The notes under the pieces: model-generated
What the model was told of the DNA's origin: nothing
The model's database searches: none
What the model saw: the letters and a program-made list of their open reading frames with translations, nothing else
Program-made: the position numbers and the translations under genes
NCBI GenBank assembly: GCA_943737045.1
Contig: CALSFV010000222.1
Span: 1,203,245-1,267,244, forward strand
Source of the DNA: Parapristionchus giblindavisi
Lineage: Eukaryota > Nematoda > Chromadorea > Rhabditida > Diplogasteridae
Length of the DNA: 64,000 nucleotides
Direction: 5' to 3'
Part shown: positions 46,911 to 59,307 of the stretch, piece after piece
How positions within the stretch are numbered: the first letter of the stretch is position 1
How the letters are laid out: each line of letters opens with the position of its first letter

Positions 46911-47176
46911 ATATTGCCTTGCCGATACCCGTTCCACCACCAGTGATCAGGGCAACCTGAAATTATGTGGGGTATGAAATCATGACTGATTGGATCGTGG
47001 TTTCTGTAAAGGTATTATCGATGCGGGATAATGTAACCGTTGCTCATTAGAATACTGTATCTGACTACTGTAGGATATGTCAAGTAAGAAATAAGCACCT
47101 TGTTCTTCATGGCTCCATCGCGTAGTGCGGGAGTGGTCATAGCGGGGAAGAGCTTTTCTGGGTTCTGGCAAGCCAT
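46911..47176 (-). pseudogene. DECR 5' fragment in unit B
   Basis: Exon 1 (47176-47099, MACQNPEKLFPAMTTP onward) and the first half of exon 2 (46956-46911, VALITGGGTGIGKA) of DECR copy 3, then the junction with IFT140. The NADP-binding glycine motif is present but nothing downstream. The DECR promoter region is retained. Confidence 0.88.
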
Positions 47177-47878
47177 CTGCAAGTTTATTTAATTCATAAA
47201 AAAATCAAACAAAAATCGATAGAAAAGTGAAGTGAGATATTCATTGAAACTCTTTTCTCAATAGAATAGTACTAATACAGTTCGGAAAACAACCGATGGC
47301 GACATATATTGTATTTTATATTTTATCATGCATAGGCATGCAACGACACATGAAAAGATGATAGTGACTTCGATGTTTAGAAGGAATAAATGAAAGAAAT
47401 AAGTGAAATATTCGATTTTGAAGGGAATTGGAAGTGTTCAAAAGAACTGCTGTGGTAGTAGAATACAAGGTATAAACGATGTTGGTTGTCGATTTAACAT
47501 AGAACTACGTTGTAGCCACCTGATAAGGGAAGAGTGTAGTGTGAATGTAGTTTGGATCTAATCGGGGGGGGGGGGGGGTCTGAGTTGATGATCTTACCTA
47601 TCACACATCAAACAACGGCATGTCTAGTGTAGTGGATAAGTTATCGGCGTTAACTTTTCACTGTCACGTGTTCGATCCCCCTTGTCGCTGGTCCCTTTTG
47701 CTGATTTTCTTACATGTCAAGGTAGAGAGATTGAACTGTTTTGCAGTGATTTTGAAAGCAAGAAAAGAGCACACTTTATGCTATAAGCAAGTATGATGTT
47801 TAACAACAAAATGAGTACGCGATTCTTATTAAAGTACGTAGAAATACAGTGTGCAGACTTAATTATTAGTGCTGATAA
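47177..47878. other. DECR 5' flank in unit B
   Basis: Copy of 41029-41706 with a G15 run near 47565 and a tRNA-like remnant at about 47621-47690. Ends at the target site ATAA of the inverted-repeat element. Confidence 0.6.
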
Positions 47879-50337
47879 CACGGATCTCCTGTAAGAATGA
47901 AAGAAGCCATGCGACCGTTTTAAAAATTTTTTCTCCGATTTGGCTGATACTTGGTTAGTTAATCATAATGAGGGAAAAGAGAAGGCATAACCACTTGTTT
48001 TCGCCAAATTTGCATTTTTATCGATTTTTTGATCTACAACTTTGTGGAGTCATATCTCACTCAAATTTTGACCTACAGCGTCAAATTTTTTTTTCAATCG
48101 ACTCGAAATGAACTAATCTAGAAGTTACTCAACACAATGTACGCGCGAAAACGTCATCTTCTACCTGTTTTCTTCGAAAAACTGATTTTTTGGGTACAAA
48201 ATGCAAATTTTCTCAAAATTTTTCAACAAAGGGTACGATTTTTATTCGCAATTCTGTTTCCTCATCCTCGAATTGAGGTACTCACATATTTCTTAAGTCA
48301 TAAGTCGCGGCACCCGATATCGATCCTCAGAGGGAACCCGGACTTTGCGTTATTTTCATTCAAAAATACATTTCGTATCTCCTCTCTCTTCATTTTCGTG
48401 CAAATTCGCACTCAAGGTATACCAATCGAAAGCTCTCGACGAGCTCTACAAAAATGACCGAATAGCACAAGTCATGAAATTTGATCGTTTTCAAGATATG
48501 CCAGAAAAACCTTTTATTCTCCACTTTTTTGCTGTACAATGCAATTGATTCACAACGAGACGTTGTGTGCTTTCTCCAATGTGTTTTTTGCACTCTTTTC
48601 TCGTGCCCTCTCACTGAACGAGAGATAGATATATTCGCTTTCACTTTCACTTTGCTCTCTAACCACGTATGTTCGTTACTCTTTTGCAATCAATAGGATC
48701 ATTGCAGCAATGCGTTTGCTCGTACTATTCTTCGTACTTCAATGGATACTCTTAACGAAGGGTCAACGGAATATGGTATGCCAGTTTGCACGAATCATTT
48801 AAATAACTCCTGCTTTTGAAAGGATGAGGATGAAGGCTTATGCGAGGAAGAACCATCGACCAAGCGACTGAGACCTGCCTGTTATTTCTCAATCCCACGA
48901 TCTACATCTCTGGAGACGGGGGAACGTGATGCGAAGTTCAAAGTCTCTTCAGAATGTGATAGTGGTCCACTCCACTCGTAAGTTTGTATATTGCTGGAAT
49001 TTTATATCTATTATATTATTTTAGAATGGCCACATTGGCTCGAAATCACGATGGCCAATTGTTTGGAGCTCCTCATGAGCTAGGACTGGTGCTTTCTGGA
49101 GGAGAAGGAGTTTTTGAAGTTGCGTGCGGAGGAGGTCGAGAAAACAATGAAAGAAAGAGTGGACATCCTTCCAGCTGAGAGAATGACCCACGAGCAAATC
49201 AAGAACCTCATCAGAACTCTCGTCACAGCGAAGAAGAAGCAACTGGATAGTAACGGAGTGAAGAGTAGAAGAAAAAGAGCGCTCCTGGATGATTTGCTCA
49301 TGGATTTGGAGGAGGATGAGATTCAGATCGAGGAGGAGGTCGATGTGGTGGAGGATGATAGAGAGATTACTGCTGACGCTGTCTATGATTTCCTTCACAG
49401 TGATCTGAAGGAGTATTTTGATGATCCGGATATTTTTTTCGACCATTCAGATTCCAATATCGGAAACATCGATGAATAGTTTCGTATTTCAAAATGCTTA
49501 TTTTCCAATGATTCTTTGAATATCTAAGATAAACATATTTATATCTTTGCTATTTTATTTGCTGTTTTTTTTCTTTTCTATAACACTAATAACAAAATAT
49601 AAGCAAAACACGTTGATATAAGCAAAACACGTTCTAGGGAGCAAATAGCACCGTGAATCAATTGCATTGTACAGCAAAAAAGTGGAGAATAAAAGGTTTT
49701 TCTGGCATATCTTGAAAACGATCAAATTTCATGACTTGTGCTATTCGGTCATTTTTGTAGAGCTCGTCGAGAGCTTTCGATTGGTATACCTTGAGTGCGA
49801 ATTTGCACGAAAATGAAGAGAGAGGAGATACGAAATGTATTTTTGAATGAAAATAACGCAAAGTCCGGGTTCCCTCTGAGGATCGATATCGGGTGCCACG
49901 ACTTATGGCTTAAGAAATATGTGAGTACCTCAATTCGAGGATGAGGAAACAGAATTGCGAATAAAAATCGTACCCTTTGTTGAAAAATTTTGAGGAAATT
50001 TGCATTTTGTACCCAAAAAATCAGTTTTTCGAAGAAAACAGGTAGAAGATGACGTTTTCGCGCGTACATTGTGTAGAGTAACTTCTAGATTAGTTCATTT
50101 CGAGTCGATTGAAAAAAAAATTTCACGCTGTAGGTCAAAATTTGAGTGAGATATGACTCCCCAAAGTTGTAGATCAAAAAATCGATAAAAATGCAAATTT
50201 GGCGAAAACAAGTGGTTATGCCTTCTCTTTTCCCTCATTATGATTAACTAACCAAGTATCAGCCAAATCGGAGAAAAAATTTTTAAAACGGTCGCAAAAG
50301 GGGTCTCATTTTCCTACATTTTTACAGGAGATCCGTG
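47879..50337. mobile_element. 2.46-kb long-TIR element carrying a secreted-protein gene
   Basis: Left repeat 47879-48553 and right repeat 49653-50337 are near-identical inverted copies of about 680 bases with outer end CACGGATCTCCTGTAA. The 4-bp direct repeat ATAA flanks it (47875-47878, 50338-50341). The paralogous empty site in segment A (near 41730) reads GCTGATAAGACAAGGG. The 1.1-kb unique centre holds a gene (48710-49479) and a doubled ATATAAGCAAAACACGTT. No transposase recognised. A 4-bp duplication and CACNG end would fit Chapaev-type elements, but this is a weak guess. Confidence 0.9.
48710..49479 (+). CDS. unrecognised secreted acidic protein, transposon cargo (unit B)
   Basis: Proposed exons 48710-48775, 48823-48977, 49025-49134 and 49175-49479: 636 bases, 211 residues, stop TAG 49477. 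The 40-base third intron (GTCGAG..CTTCCAG) is inferred because it alone joins the two good reading frames in phase; other short introns here are 43-45 bases. Residues 1-19 (MRLLVLFFVLQWILLTKGQ) form a signal peptide. The middle contains MTHEQIKNLIRTLVTAKKKQ and a furin-type site SRRKR followed by ALLDDLL. The C-terminal 60 residues are very acidic (MDLEEDEIQIEEEVDVVEDD). This layout suggests a secreted, proteolytically processed protein. No family recognised. It lies between long inverted repeats and is duplicated at 55303-56072. It could also be a captured host gene fragment. Confidence 0.6.
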
Positions 50338-50684
50338 ATAAGACAAGGGAAATGTAACGATGCATTCTCCTAAATTTTAGAGGTACCACAATAATTCGGT
50401 CGAAGTGTAGCCATTATTTTGGTGGATAGTAAAAGTTGACCATAAAAAAAATTTGGCTACCAGACAAGCCCCACTTTTAAAGTTGAGTCAAAACTTTGGT
50501 GGCCAATAATTTGGTTCGAGGTGGGGTTATTATTTTAGACTAAAATAACAGCCCCACTTCGAACCAAATTATTGCCCCCCCCCTAAAATTGCGGAGTTAT
50601 GGAGTGAGTTCCATCTGAGTAAAATGAACTATTTAAATCTTAGGCAATAACATAAACGATAATATCTCAAATTATTTATTCTCT

Positions 50685-51043
50685 TTATGGCTTATTGAGA
50701 TCCTCGGCAAGCTTCGTGAAGAAACTTCTTACTACATCTTTCGATTCACGTTCACAGTCTTCATAGTTAGTTTGCTTCTTACAGACCTGTACATAAATGA
50801 CGTTAATTGATGAAATGGAATATTTTTTTACAAACTATGAATTACCCTTAGCATAACACGGATCATTCCCACGACAAGTAGTTCCCCGTCCTCTTTTGAG
50901 AAGAACTCCTTATACTTCGGATCGATAAATTCGTCAAGCCCGCTAACCATACGATTAAGCGCCTCTTCATCTTCTTGGGACATATTAAACGAAGCTGCCT
51001 CAATAAGGGCAACCAAAAGCATGAGAACAATGAACAGTTTCAT
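50685..51043 (-). CDS. small secreted helical protein, copy B
   Basis: Two exons, 51043-50846 and 50786-50685, 99 residues. Signal peptide MKLFIVLMLLVALIEA. The mature start is SFNMSQEDEEALNRM, as in copy A with small changes. Exon 2 differs most: VCKKQTNYEDCERESKD in place of VCKKHPEDCKRASKD, adding two residues and changing the cysteine loop. The remaining KDVVRSFFTKLAEDLNKP is identical. Same TATA and leader intron as copy A. Confidence 0.8.
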
Positions 51044-51714
51044 CTGAAATCATGCAATAGTTAAATGGGTTTGAGTATTAGTTTTACACCACTGCAATGT
51101 TAAAAGCCCCTTAAAGAAAAATAAGAGAATTTGTATCTGAATTGTAAGTGAGTTCGTTTTACCAAGGAATTGATATCAAGATTAAGATTGAAGAATATTG
51201 AAATGTTTAAAAGATAATGGTAAATAACTCACATCGTTGTCAGCCCACTTGAGGAAGATACGAGTGATACATTGAGATGGTTCTTATAAAGAAAAAAAAT
51301 GCATGCAAATCGGAACAAGAGCTCATTATAATTGCTGTAATAAAATCAATGACACACTAATTTAATATATAATTATTTTAAATTAGTTTAAGACTTAATT
51401 ATGTTTATGTAGTTGAACAAATTAACATTTATACAATAATTAGACGATAATCTGTAATTAGACGTAACGGCCGAAACACAATGAAGCACATTACTAATTT
51501 AATTTGTTAAAGAAGGAGACCCTCGAGTTTTTCATGGCTACATTAGCCAGACCACATCTCAGTGAATATCAATACAAAAACAATGTCTTCTAAAATTATC
51601 CACGGAATACAGTAATCCGAGCTGAAAGTTCGTTGTTGCGCCAAAGAAAGTCCAGGGAAGGAGCGAATGACACTATTCCAGATTGGGGGGTAGCTATTGA
51701 AGAAATTTAGGGAA

Positions 51715-52029
51715 TCATAATGCTCAGACAAGTGGGACAACCCAGTTTATTGATTAGGAGGGCTAAACTACAGTTAACAATTATTGATCCTACAGTAACA
51801 TTCAAGATCATTCATAACTTTATTGATATTGACCCCGTAGCATATTTATATTTTCAAACACAACATCATCAACTTAGAATTTGTATGACCCCTTCATCTA
51901 AGTAGTACACGCTATCTAAAAAATTTTCTCAAATTGTGTTGTCCGAAAATGGAATAATTTAGATCGAACTATTGTCACATCAATCTCTCCTCAAGTGTTT
52001 AGTAATTCTATAAAAGTTGCAATCCAGTA
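51715..52029 (+). mobile_element. decayed non-LTR reverse transcriptase C-terminus (unit B)
   Basis: Frames read LRQVGQPSLLIRRAKLQLTI, FKIIHNFIDIDPVAYL and, after stops, VRKWNNLDRTIVTSISPQVF. These follow the C-terminal order of CR1-like reverse transcriptases. The frame is broken by stop codons and a frameshift. Duplicated at 58308-58622. Confidence 0.6.
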
Positions 52030-52090
52030 ATTACTAAAAGTTTTAATATGTATTTCAATTGTTTATGAAAAAATCTCTTTTGTCTCTTCG

Positions 52091-52239
52091 CACAGAGAAA
52101 AGAGGTACATAAGACCCACAGCACATAAGACCAGACAAGTGTTATATTTAACACTTTTTGAGCTATTTTATCACCTAAAAGTGTTAAATATAACACTTCG
52201 CAGCTCTTATGTGCTGTGGGTTACACTTTTTTCTCTGTG
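52091..52239. mobile_element. 149-bp hairpin MITE (unit B)
   Basis: Ends CACAGAGAAAA and TTTTCTCTGTG; internal inverted repeats AAGTGTTATATTTAACACTT type and CCCACAGCACATAAGA. Duplicated at 58684-58832. Confidence 0.75.
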
Positions 52240-52714
52240 TGTTTTCTCCAAGATGCGATAAATATGTTACCGAGCGGTTGAGCTTTGATCTAATTCGACT
52301 CCGTTCCCCGAACTTACTCTCCGCTCTATCAACGTTCTCTCGTAGACAAAGAAACATTATCTCATCCAAATGTCCATCTCTTGTCCTCTTCTCTCTTCTT
52401 CTGTTCCTCGTCACCCCATTATATCCACTCTCCACTCCTGTCTCCTTCCCTCTCTGTTGAATCCCCATGGCAACGTCTCAACATGGCAGTCCACATCTCT
52501 CTCTCTCTCTCTCTCTCCTCTCCTTCAGCCTCATCTCTATCTCTCTACCTTCTTTCTCTCTCTCTCCCTCTCTCTCTCTCTCTATCTCTCTACCTTCTTT
52601 CTCTGTCTCTCACTCTCTCCATTCCTCGTTGTCTCTCTTCTCTTTCTCTTCTGCCATTATCTGCATTACCTTATCCATTTCTTTCAATTTCATTCAGTTG
52701 TATATCGATTGTTT

Positions 52715-52830
52715 TTAAAGGCACATTCTAATTTGAAACTCCTCTCTGGCACTACTCTCTCGTAGTCAAAGAACGCGAGAGAGTATTGCCAGAGCGGAGA
52801 GTTTCAAATTAGTTTGGGGTGGGCATTTAA
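52715..52830. mobile_element. TTAA palindromic MITE upstream of IFT140 fragment B
   Basis: TTAA-bounded copy with a shortened left arm compared with 46118-46238. Preceded by a CT-rich tract (about 52370-52650). Confidence 0.85.
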
Positions 52831-52987
52831 CCAAAATTTATTTTTTTCTTCTGACTACAACGACTGGCACTTATTTGCTTTGCTTAACTTACATTATATG
52901 TCTGTCTCCCATCGTTCTGGATTTTTTAAACTCCGCCTCTTTTCCAGACTCCTCCCCTTTTCCAGACTCCGCCCCTTTTCCAGATCC

Positions 52988-53502
52988 ATGACTGCCGCTC
53001 TGGATGTCTTCCCGGAGGACACCGATCCTCCTCCTCCTCCGGTCACCTATGACATACTCGCCTGGTCTCATGTCTCGCCCGTCCTCGCCCTATCATCCAT
53101 CACAGCCGAAGGAGGAACCGTACAGTTCATACAGAACAATGCCAATGTCAGTTGCCTATTTCACGGTTTTGCAGCTCATGGTTGGATTTCCCGGCTCTCG
53201 TGATTCGTACTTGATCTCGGAAATTTCAGGCGTCTAATGAAGATGAACCGAACTACGGCAGAGACCGTGTGCAAGTACATATGCTCAATCTTTGATCTTT
53301 GATATTTGACCTTTCTCCTGGGGCTTGTATACTGTGTCTAGACCAGTGCCGAAACACCGATCACGTTTAATTAGGCTCAGCAATTTTTCTATTAATTTTT
53401 ACAAATTTTCTCAATATTTGATCTTTGATCTTTCCCAGGTCACTCATCTCTCGTGGGCGTACACTGCAGAGATCGTAGTAGCCGCATGGAGCGATGGAAA
53501 GA
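52988..53502 (+). pseudogene. IFT140 5' fragment, copy B
   Basis: Exons 52988-53146 and 53230-53274, and exon 3 from 53439 cut at 53502 by the same DECR junction as copy A. The exon sequence looks identical to the full gene. The open frame ends in the antisense DECR sequence at 53552. Confidence 0.88.
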
Positions 53503-53768
53503 ATATTGCCTTGCCGATACCCGTTCCACCACCAGTGATCAGGGCAACCTGAAATTATGTGGGGTATGAAATCATGACTGATTGGATCGTGGTTTCTGTA
53601 AAGGTATTATCGATGCGGGATAATGTAACCGTTGCTCATTAGAATACTGTATCTGACTACTGTAGGATATGTCAAGTAAGAAATAAGCACCTTGTTCTTC
53701 ATGGCTCCATCGCGTAGTGCGGGAGTGGTCATAGCGGGGAAGAGCTTTTCTGGGTTCTGGCAAGCCAT
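53503..53768 (-). pseudogene. DECR 5' fragment in unit C
   Basis: Exon 1 at 53768-53691 and partial exon 2 at 53548-53503, identical to the fragment in unit B. Confidence 0.88.
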
Positions 53769-54471
53769 CTGCAAGTTTATTTAATTCATAAAAAAATCAA
53801 ACAAAAATCGATAGAAAAGTGAAGTGAGATATTCATTGAAACTCTTTTCTCAATAGAATAGTACTAATACAGTTCGGAAAACAACCGATGGCGACATATA
53901 TTGTATTTTATATTTTATCATGCATAGGCATGCAACGACACATGAAAAGATGATAGTGACTTCGATGTTTAGAAGGAATAAATGAAAGAAATAAGTGAAA
54001 TATTCGATTTTGAAGGGAATTGGAAGTGTTCAAAAGAACTGCTGTGGTAGTAGAATACAAGGTATAAACGATGTTGGTTGTCGATTTAACATAGAACTAC
54101 GTTGTAGCCACCTGATAAGGGAAGAGTGTAGTGTGAATGTAGTTTGGATCTAATCGGGGGGGGGGGGGGGGTCTGAGTTGATGATCTTACCTATCACACA
54201 TCAAACAACGGCATGTCTAGTGTAGTGGATAAGTTATCGGCGTTAACTTTTCACTGTCACGTGTTCGATCCCCCTTGTCGCTGGTCCCTTTTGCTGATTT
54301 TCTTACATGTCAAGGTAGAGAGATTGAACTGTTTTGCAGTGATTTTGAAAGCAAGAAAAGAGCACACTTTATGCTATAAGCAAGTATGATGTTTAACAAC
54401 AAAATGAGTACGCGATTCTTATTAAAGTACGTAGAAATACAGTGTGCAGACTTAATTATTAGTGCTGATAA

Positions 54472-56930
54472 CACGGATCTCCTGTAAGAATGAAAGAAGC
54501 CATGCGACCGTTTTAAAAATTTTTTCTCCGATTTGGCTGATACTTGGTTAGTTAATCATAATGAGGGAAAAGAGAAGGCATAACCACTTGTTTTCGCCAA
54601 ATTTGCATTTTTATCGATTTTTTGATCTACAACTTTGTGGAGTCATATCTCACTCAAATTTTGACCTACAGCGTCAAATTTTTTTTTCAATCGACTCGAA
54701 ATGAACTAATCTAGAAGTTACTCAACACAATGTACGCGCGAAAACGTCATCTTCTACCTGTTTTCTTCGAAAAACTGATTTTTTGGGTACAAAATGCAAA
54801 TTTTCTCAAAATTTTTCAACAAAGGGTACGATTTTTATTCGCAATTCTGTTTCCTCATCCTCGAATTGAGGTACTCACATATTTCTTAAGTCATAAGTCG
54901 CGGCACCCGATATCGATCCTCAGAGGGAACCCGGACTTTGCGTTATTTTCATTCAAAAATACATTTCGTATCTCCTCTCTCTTCATTTTCGTGCAAATTC
55001 GCACTCAAGGTATACCAATCGAAAGCTCTCGACGAGCTCTACAAAAATGACCGAATAGCACAAGTCATGAAATTTGATCGTTTTCAAGATATGCCAGAAA
55101 AACCTTTTATTCTCCACTTTTTTGCTGTACAATGCAATTGATTCACAACGAGACGTTGTGTGCTTTCTCCAATGTGTTTTTTGCACTCTTTTCTCGTGCC
55201 CTCTCACTGAACGAGAGATAGATATATTCGCTTTCACTTTCACTTTGCTCTCTAACCACGTATGTTCGTTACTCTTTTGCAATCAATAGGATCATTGCAG
55301 CAATGCGTTTGCTCGTACTATTCTTCGTACTTCAATGGATACTCTTAACGAAGGGTCAACGGAATATGGTATGCCAGTTTGCACGAATCATTTAAATAAC
55401 TCCTGCTTTTGAAAGGATGAGGATGAAGGCTTATGCGAGGAAGAACCATCGACCAAGCGACTGAGACCTGCCTGTTATTTCTCAATCCCACGATCTACAT
55501 CTCTGGAGACGGGGGAACGTGATGCGAAGTTCAAAGTCTCTTCAGAATGTGATAGTGGTCCACTCCACTCGTAAGTTTGTATATTGCTGGAATTTTATAT
55601 CTATTATATTATTTTAGAATGGCCACATTGGCTCGAAATCACGATGGCCAATTGTTTGGAGCTCCTCATGAGCTAGGACTGGTGCTTTCTGGAGGAGAAG
55701 GAGTTTTTGAAGTTGCGTGCGGAGGAGGTCGAGAAAACAATGAAAGAAAGAGTGGACATCCTTCCAGCTGAGAGAATGACCCACGAGCAAATCAAGAACC
55801 TCATCAGAACTCTCGTCACAGCGAAGAAGAAGCAACTGGATAGTAACGGAGTGAAGAGTAGAAGAAAAAGAGCGCTCCTGGATGATTTGCTCATGGATTT
55901 GGAGGAGGATGAGATTCAGATCGAGGAGGAGGTCGATGTGGTGGAGGATGATAGAGAGATTACTGCTGACGCTGTCTATGATTTCCTTCACAGTGATCTG
56001 AAGGAGTATTTTGATGATCCGGATATTTTTTTCGACCATTCAGATTCCAATATCGGAAACATCGATGAATAGTTTCGTATTTCAAAATGCTTATTTTCCA
56101 ATGATTCTTTGAATATCTAAGATAAACATATTTATATCTTTGCTATTTTATTTGCTGTTTTTTTTCTTTTCTATAACACTAATAACAAAATATAAGCAAA
56201 ACACGTTGATATAAGCAAAACACGTTCTAGGGAGCAAATAGCACCGTGAATCAATTGCATTGTACAGCAAAAAAGTGGAGAATAAAAGGTTTTTCTGGCA
56301 TATCTTGAAAACGATCAAATTTCATGACTTGTGCTATTCGGTCATTTTTGTAGAGCTCGTCGAGAGCTTTCGATTGGTATACCTTGAGTGCGAATTTGCA
56401 CGAAAATGAAGAGAGAGGAGATACGAAATGTATTTTTGAATGAAAATAACGCAAAGTCCGGGTTCCCTCTGAGGATCGATATCGGGTGCCACGACTTATG
56501 GCTTAAGAAATATGTGAGTACCTCAATTCGAGGATGAGGAAACAGAATTGCGAATAAAAATCGTACCCTTTGTTGAAAAATTTTGAGGAAATTTGCATTT
56601 TGTACCCAAAAAATCAGTTTTTCGAAGAAAACAGGTAGAAGATGACGTTTTCGCGCGTACATTGTGTAGAGTAACTTCTAGATTAGTTCATTTCGAGTCG
56701 ATTGAAAAAAAAATTTCACGCTGTAGGTCAAAATTTGAGTGAGATATGACTCCCCAAAGTTGTAGATCAAAAAATCGATAAAAATGCAAATTTGGCGAAA
56801 ACAAGTGGTTATGCCTTCTCTTTTCCCTCATTATGATTAACTAACCAAGTATCAGCCAAATCGGAGAAAAAATTTTTAAAACGGTCGCAAAAGGGGTCTC
56901 ATTTTCCTACATTTTTACAGGAGATCCGTG
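54472..56930. mobile_element. 2.46-kb long-TIR element (unit C copy)
   Basis: Identical in structure to 47879-50337, including the ATAA flanks; copied with the whole unit, not by a separate transposition. Confidence 0.9.
55303..56072 (+). CDS. unrecognised secreted acidic protein, transposon cargo (unit C)
   Basis: Exons 55303-55368, 55416-55570, 55618-55727 and 55768-56072, the same gene as 48710-49479 with no difference seen. The same uncertainty about the 40-base third intron applies. Confidence 0.6.
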
Positions 56931-57277
56931 ATAAGACAAGGGAAATGTAACGATGCATTCTCCTAAATTTTAGAGGTACCACAATAATTCGGTCGAAGTG
57001 TAGCCATTATTTTGGTGGATAGTAAAAGTTGACCATAAAAAAAATTTGGCTACCAGACAAGCCCCACTTTTAAAGTTGAGTCAAAACTTTGGTGGCCAAT
57101 AATTTGGTTCGAGGTGGGGTTATTATTTTAGACTAAAATAACAGCCCCACTTCGAACCAAATTATTGCCCCCCCCCTAAAATTGCGGAGTTATGGAGTGA
57201 GTTCCATCTGAGTAAAATGAACTATTTAAATCTTAGGCAATAACATAAACGATAATATCTCAAATTATTTATTCTCT

Positions 57278-57636
57278 TTATGGCTTATTGAGATCCTCGG
57301 CAAGCTTCGTGAAGAAACTTCTTACTACATCTTTCGATTCACGTTCACAGTCTTCATAGTTAGTTTGCTTCTTACAGACCTGTACATAAATGACGTTAAT
57401 TGATGAAATGGAATATTTTTTTACAAACTATGAATTACCCTTAGCATAACACGGATCATTCCCACGACAAGTAGTTCCCCGTCCTCTTTTGAGAAGAACT
57501 CCTTATACTTCGGATCGATAAATTCGTCAAGCCCGCTAACCATACGATTAAGCGCCTCTTCATCTTCTTGGGACATATTAAACGAAGCTGCCTCAATAAG
57601 GGCAACCAAAAGCATGAGAACAATGAACAGTTTCAT
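57278..57636 (-). CDS. small secreted helical protein, copy C
   Basis: Exons 57636-57439 and 57379-57278; 99 residues, no difference seen from copy B. TATA box at 57875-57883. Confidence 0.8.
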
Positions 57637-58307
57637 CTGAAATCATGCAATAGTTAAATGGGTTTGAGTATTAGTTTTACACCACTGCAATGTTAAAAGC
57701 CCCTTAAAGAAAAATAAGAGAATTTGTATCTGAATTGTAAGTGAGTTCGTTTTACCAAGGAATTGATATCAAGATTAAGATTGAAGAATATTGAAATGTT
57801 TAAAAGATAATGGTAAATAACTCACATCGTTGTCAGCCCACTTGAGGAAGATACGAGTGATACATTGAGATGGTTCTTATAAAGAAAAAAAATGCATGCA
57901 AATCGGAACAAGAGCTCATTATAATTGCTGTAATAAAATCAATGACACACTAATTTAATATATAATTATTTTAAATTAGTTTAAGACTTAATTATGTTTA
58001 TGTAGTTGAACAAATTAACATTTATACAATAATTAGACGATAATCTGTAATTAGACGTAACGGCCGAAACACAATGAAGCACATTACTAATTTAATTTGT
58101 TAAAGAAGGAGACCCTCGAGTTTTTCATGGCTACATTAGCCAGACCACATCTCAGTGAATATCAATACAAAAACAATGTCTTCTAAAATTATCCACGGAA
58201 TACAGTAATCCGAGCTGAAAGTTCGTTGTTGCGCCAAAGAAAGTCCAGGGAAGGAGCGAATGACACTATTCCAGATTGGGGGGTAGCTATTGAAGAAATT
58301 TAGGGAA

Positions 58308-58832
58308 TCATAATGCTCAGACAAGTGGGACAACCCAGTTTATTGATTAGGAGGGCTAAACTACAGTTAACAATTATTGATCCTACAGTAACATTCAAGA
58401 TCATTCATAACTTTATTGATATTGACCCCGTAGCATATTTATATTTTCAAACACAACATCATCAACTTAGAATTTGTATGACCCCTTCATCTAAGTAGTA
58501 CACGCTATCTAAAAAATTTTCTCAAATTGTGTTGTCCGAAAATGGAATAATTTAGATCGAACTATTGTCACATCAATCTCTCCTCAAGTGTTTAGTAATT
58601 CTATAAAAGTTGCAATCCAGTAATTACTAAAAGTTTTAATATGTATTTCAATTGTTTATGAAAAAATCTCTTTTGTCTCTTCGCACAGAGAAAAGAGGTA
58701 CATAAGACCCACAGCACATAAGACCAGACAAGTGTTATATTTAACACTTTTTGAGCTATTTTATCACCTAAAAGTGTTAAATATAACACTTCGCAGCTCT
58801 TATGTGCTGTGGGTTACACTTTTTTCTCTGTG
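58308..58832 (+). mobile_element. LINE remnant and hairpin MITE (unit C)
   Basis: Copies of 51715-52029 (reverse transcriptase C-terminus, at 58308-58622) and 52091-52239 (hairpin MITE, at 58684-58832). Confidence 0.6.
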
Positions 58833-59307
58833 TGTTTTCTCCAAGATGCGATAAATATGTTACCGAGCGGTTGAGCTTTGATCTAATTCGACTCCGTTCC
58901 CCGAACTTACTCTCCGCTCTATCAACGTTCTCTCGTAGACAAAGAAACATTATCTCATCCAAATGTCCATCTCTTGTCCTCTTCTCTCTTCTTCTGTTCC
59001 TCGTCACCCCATTATATCCACTCTCCACTCCTGTCTCCTTCCCTCTCTGTTGAATCCCCATGGCAACGTCTCAACATGGCAGTCCACATCTCTCTCTCTC
59101 TCTCTCTCTCCTCTCCTTCAGCCTCATCTCTATCTCTCTACCTTCTTTCTCTCTCTCTCCCTCTCTCTCTCTCTCTATCTCTCTACCTTCTTTCTCTGTC
59201 TCTCACTCTCTCCATTCCTCGTTGTCTCTCTTCTCTTTCTCTTCTGCCATTATCTGCATTACCTTATCCATTTCTTTCAATTTCATTCAGTTGTATATCG
59301 ATTGTTT

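Larger units (their letters stand above)
46911..53502. repeat. tandem segmental unit B (6592 bp)
   Basis: It runs from the DECR exon 2 breakpoint to the IFT140 exon 3 breakpoint. It repeats as unit C (53503-60095, 6593 bp). The only difference I noticed is the length of a G run (near 47565 and 54160). A diverged first version is 40763-46910. The junction GGAAAGAATATTGCC is the same at 46910 and 53502. Confidence 0.9.

Noticed and set aside
48137..48457. 106-codon frame (MYARKRHLLPVF) at 48137, 49749, 54730 and 56342
   Set aside because: It lies wholly in the terminal inverted repeats, appears in mirror image, and has no start context or splice signals; probably chance.
49021..49446. 141-codon minus-strand frame over the cargo gene
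   Set aside because: Antisense shadow of the acidic plus-strand exon; composition is that expected from reversed GAG/GAT codons.
52370..52765. Ser/Leu-rich frames near 45.7-46.4, 52.4-52.8 and 59.0-59.4 kb
   Set aside because: They come from the CT-rich tract upstream of IFT140 and overlap each other in all plus frames.
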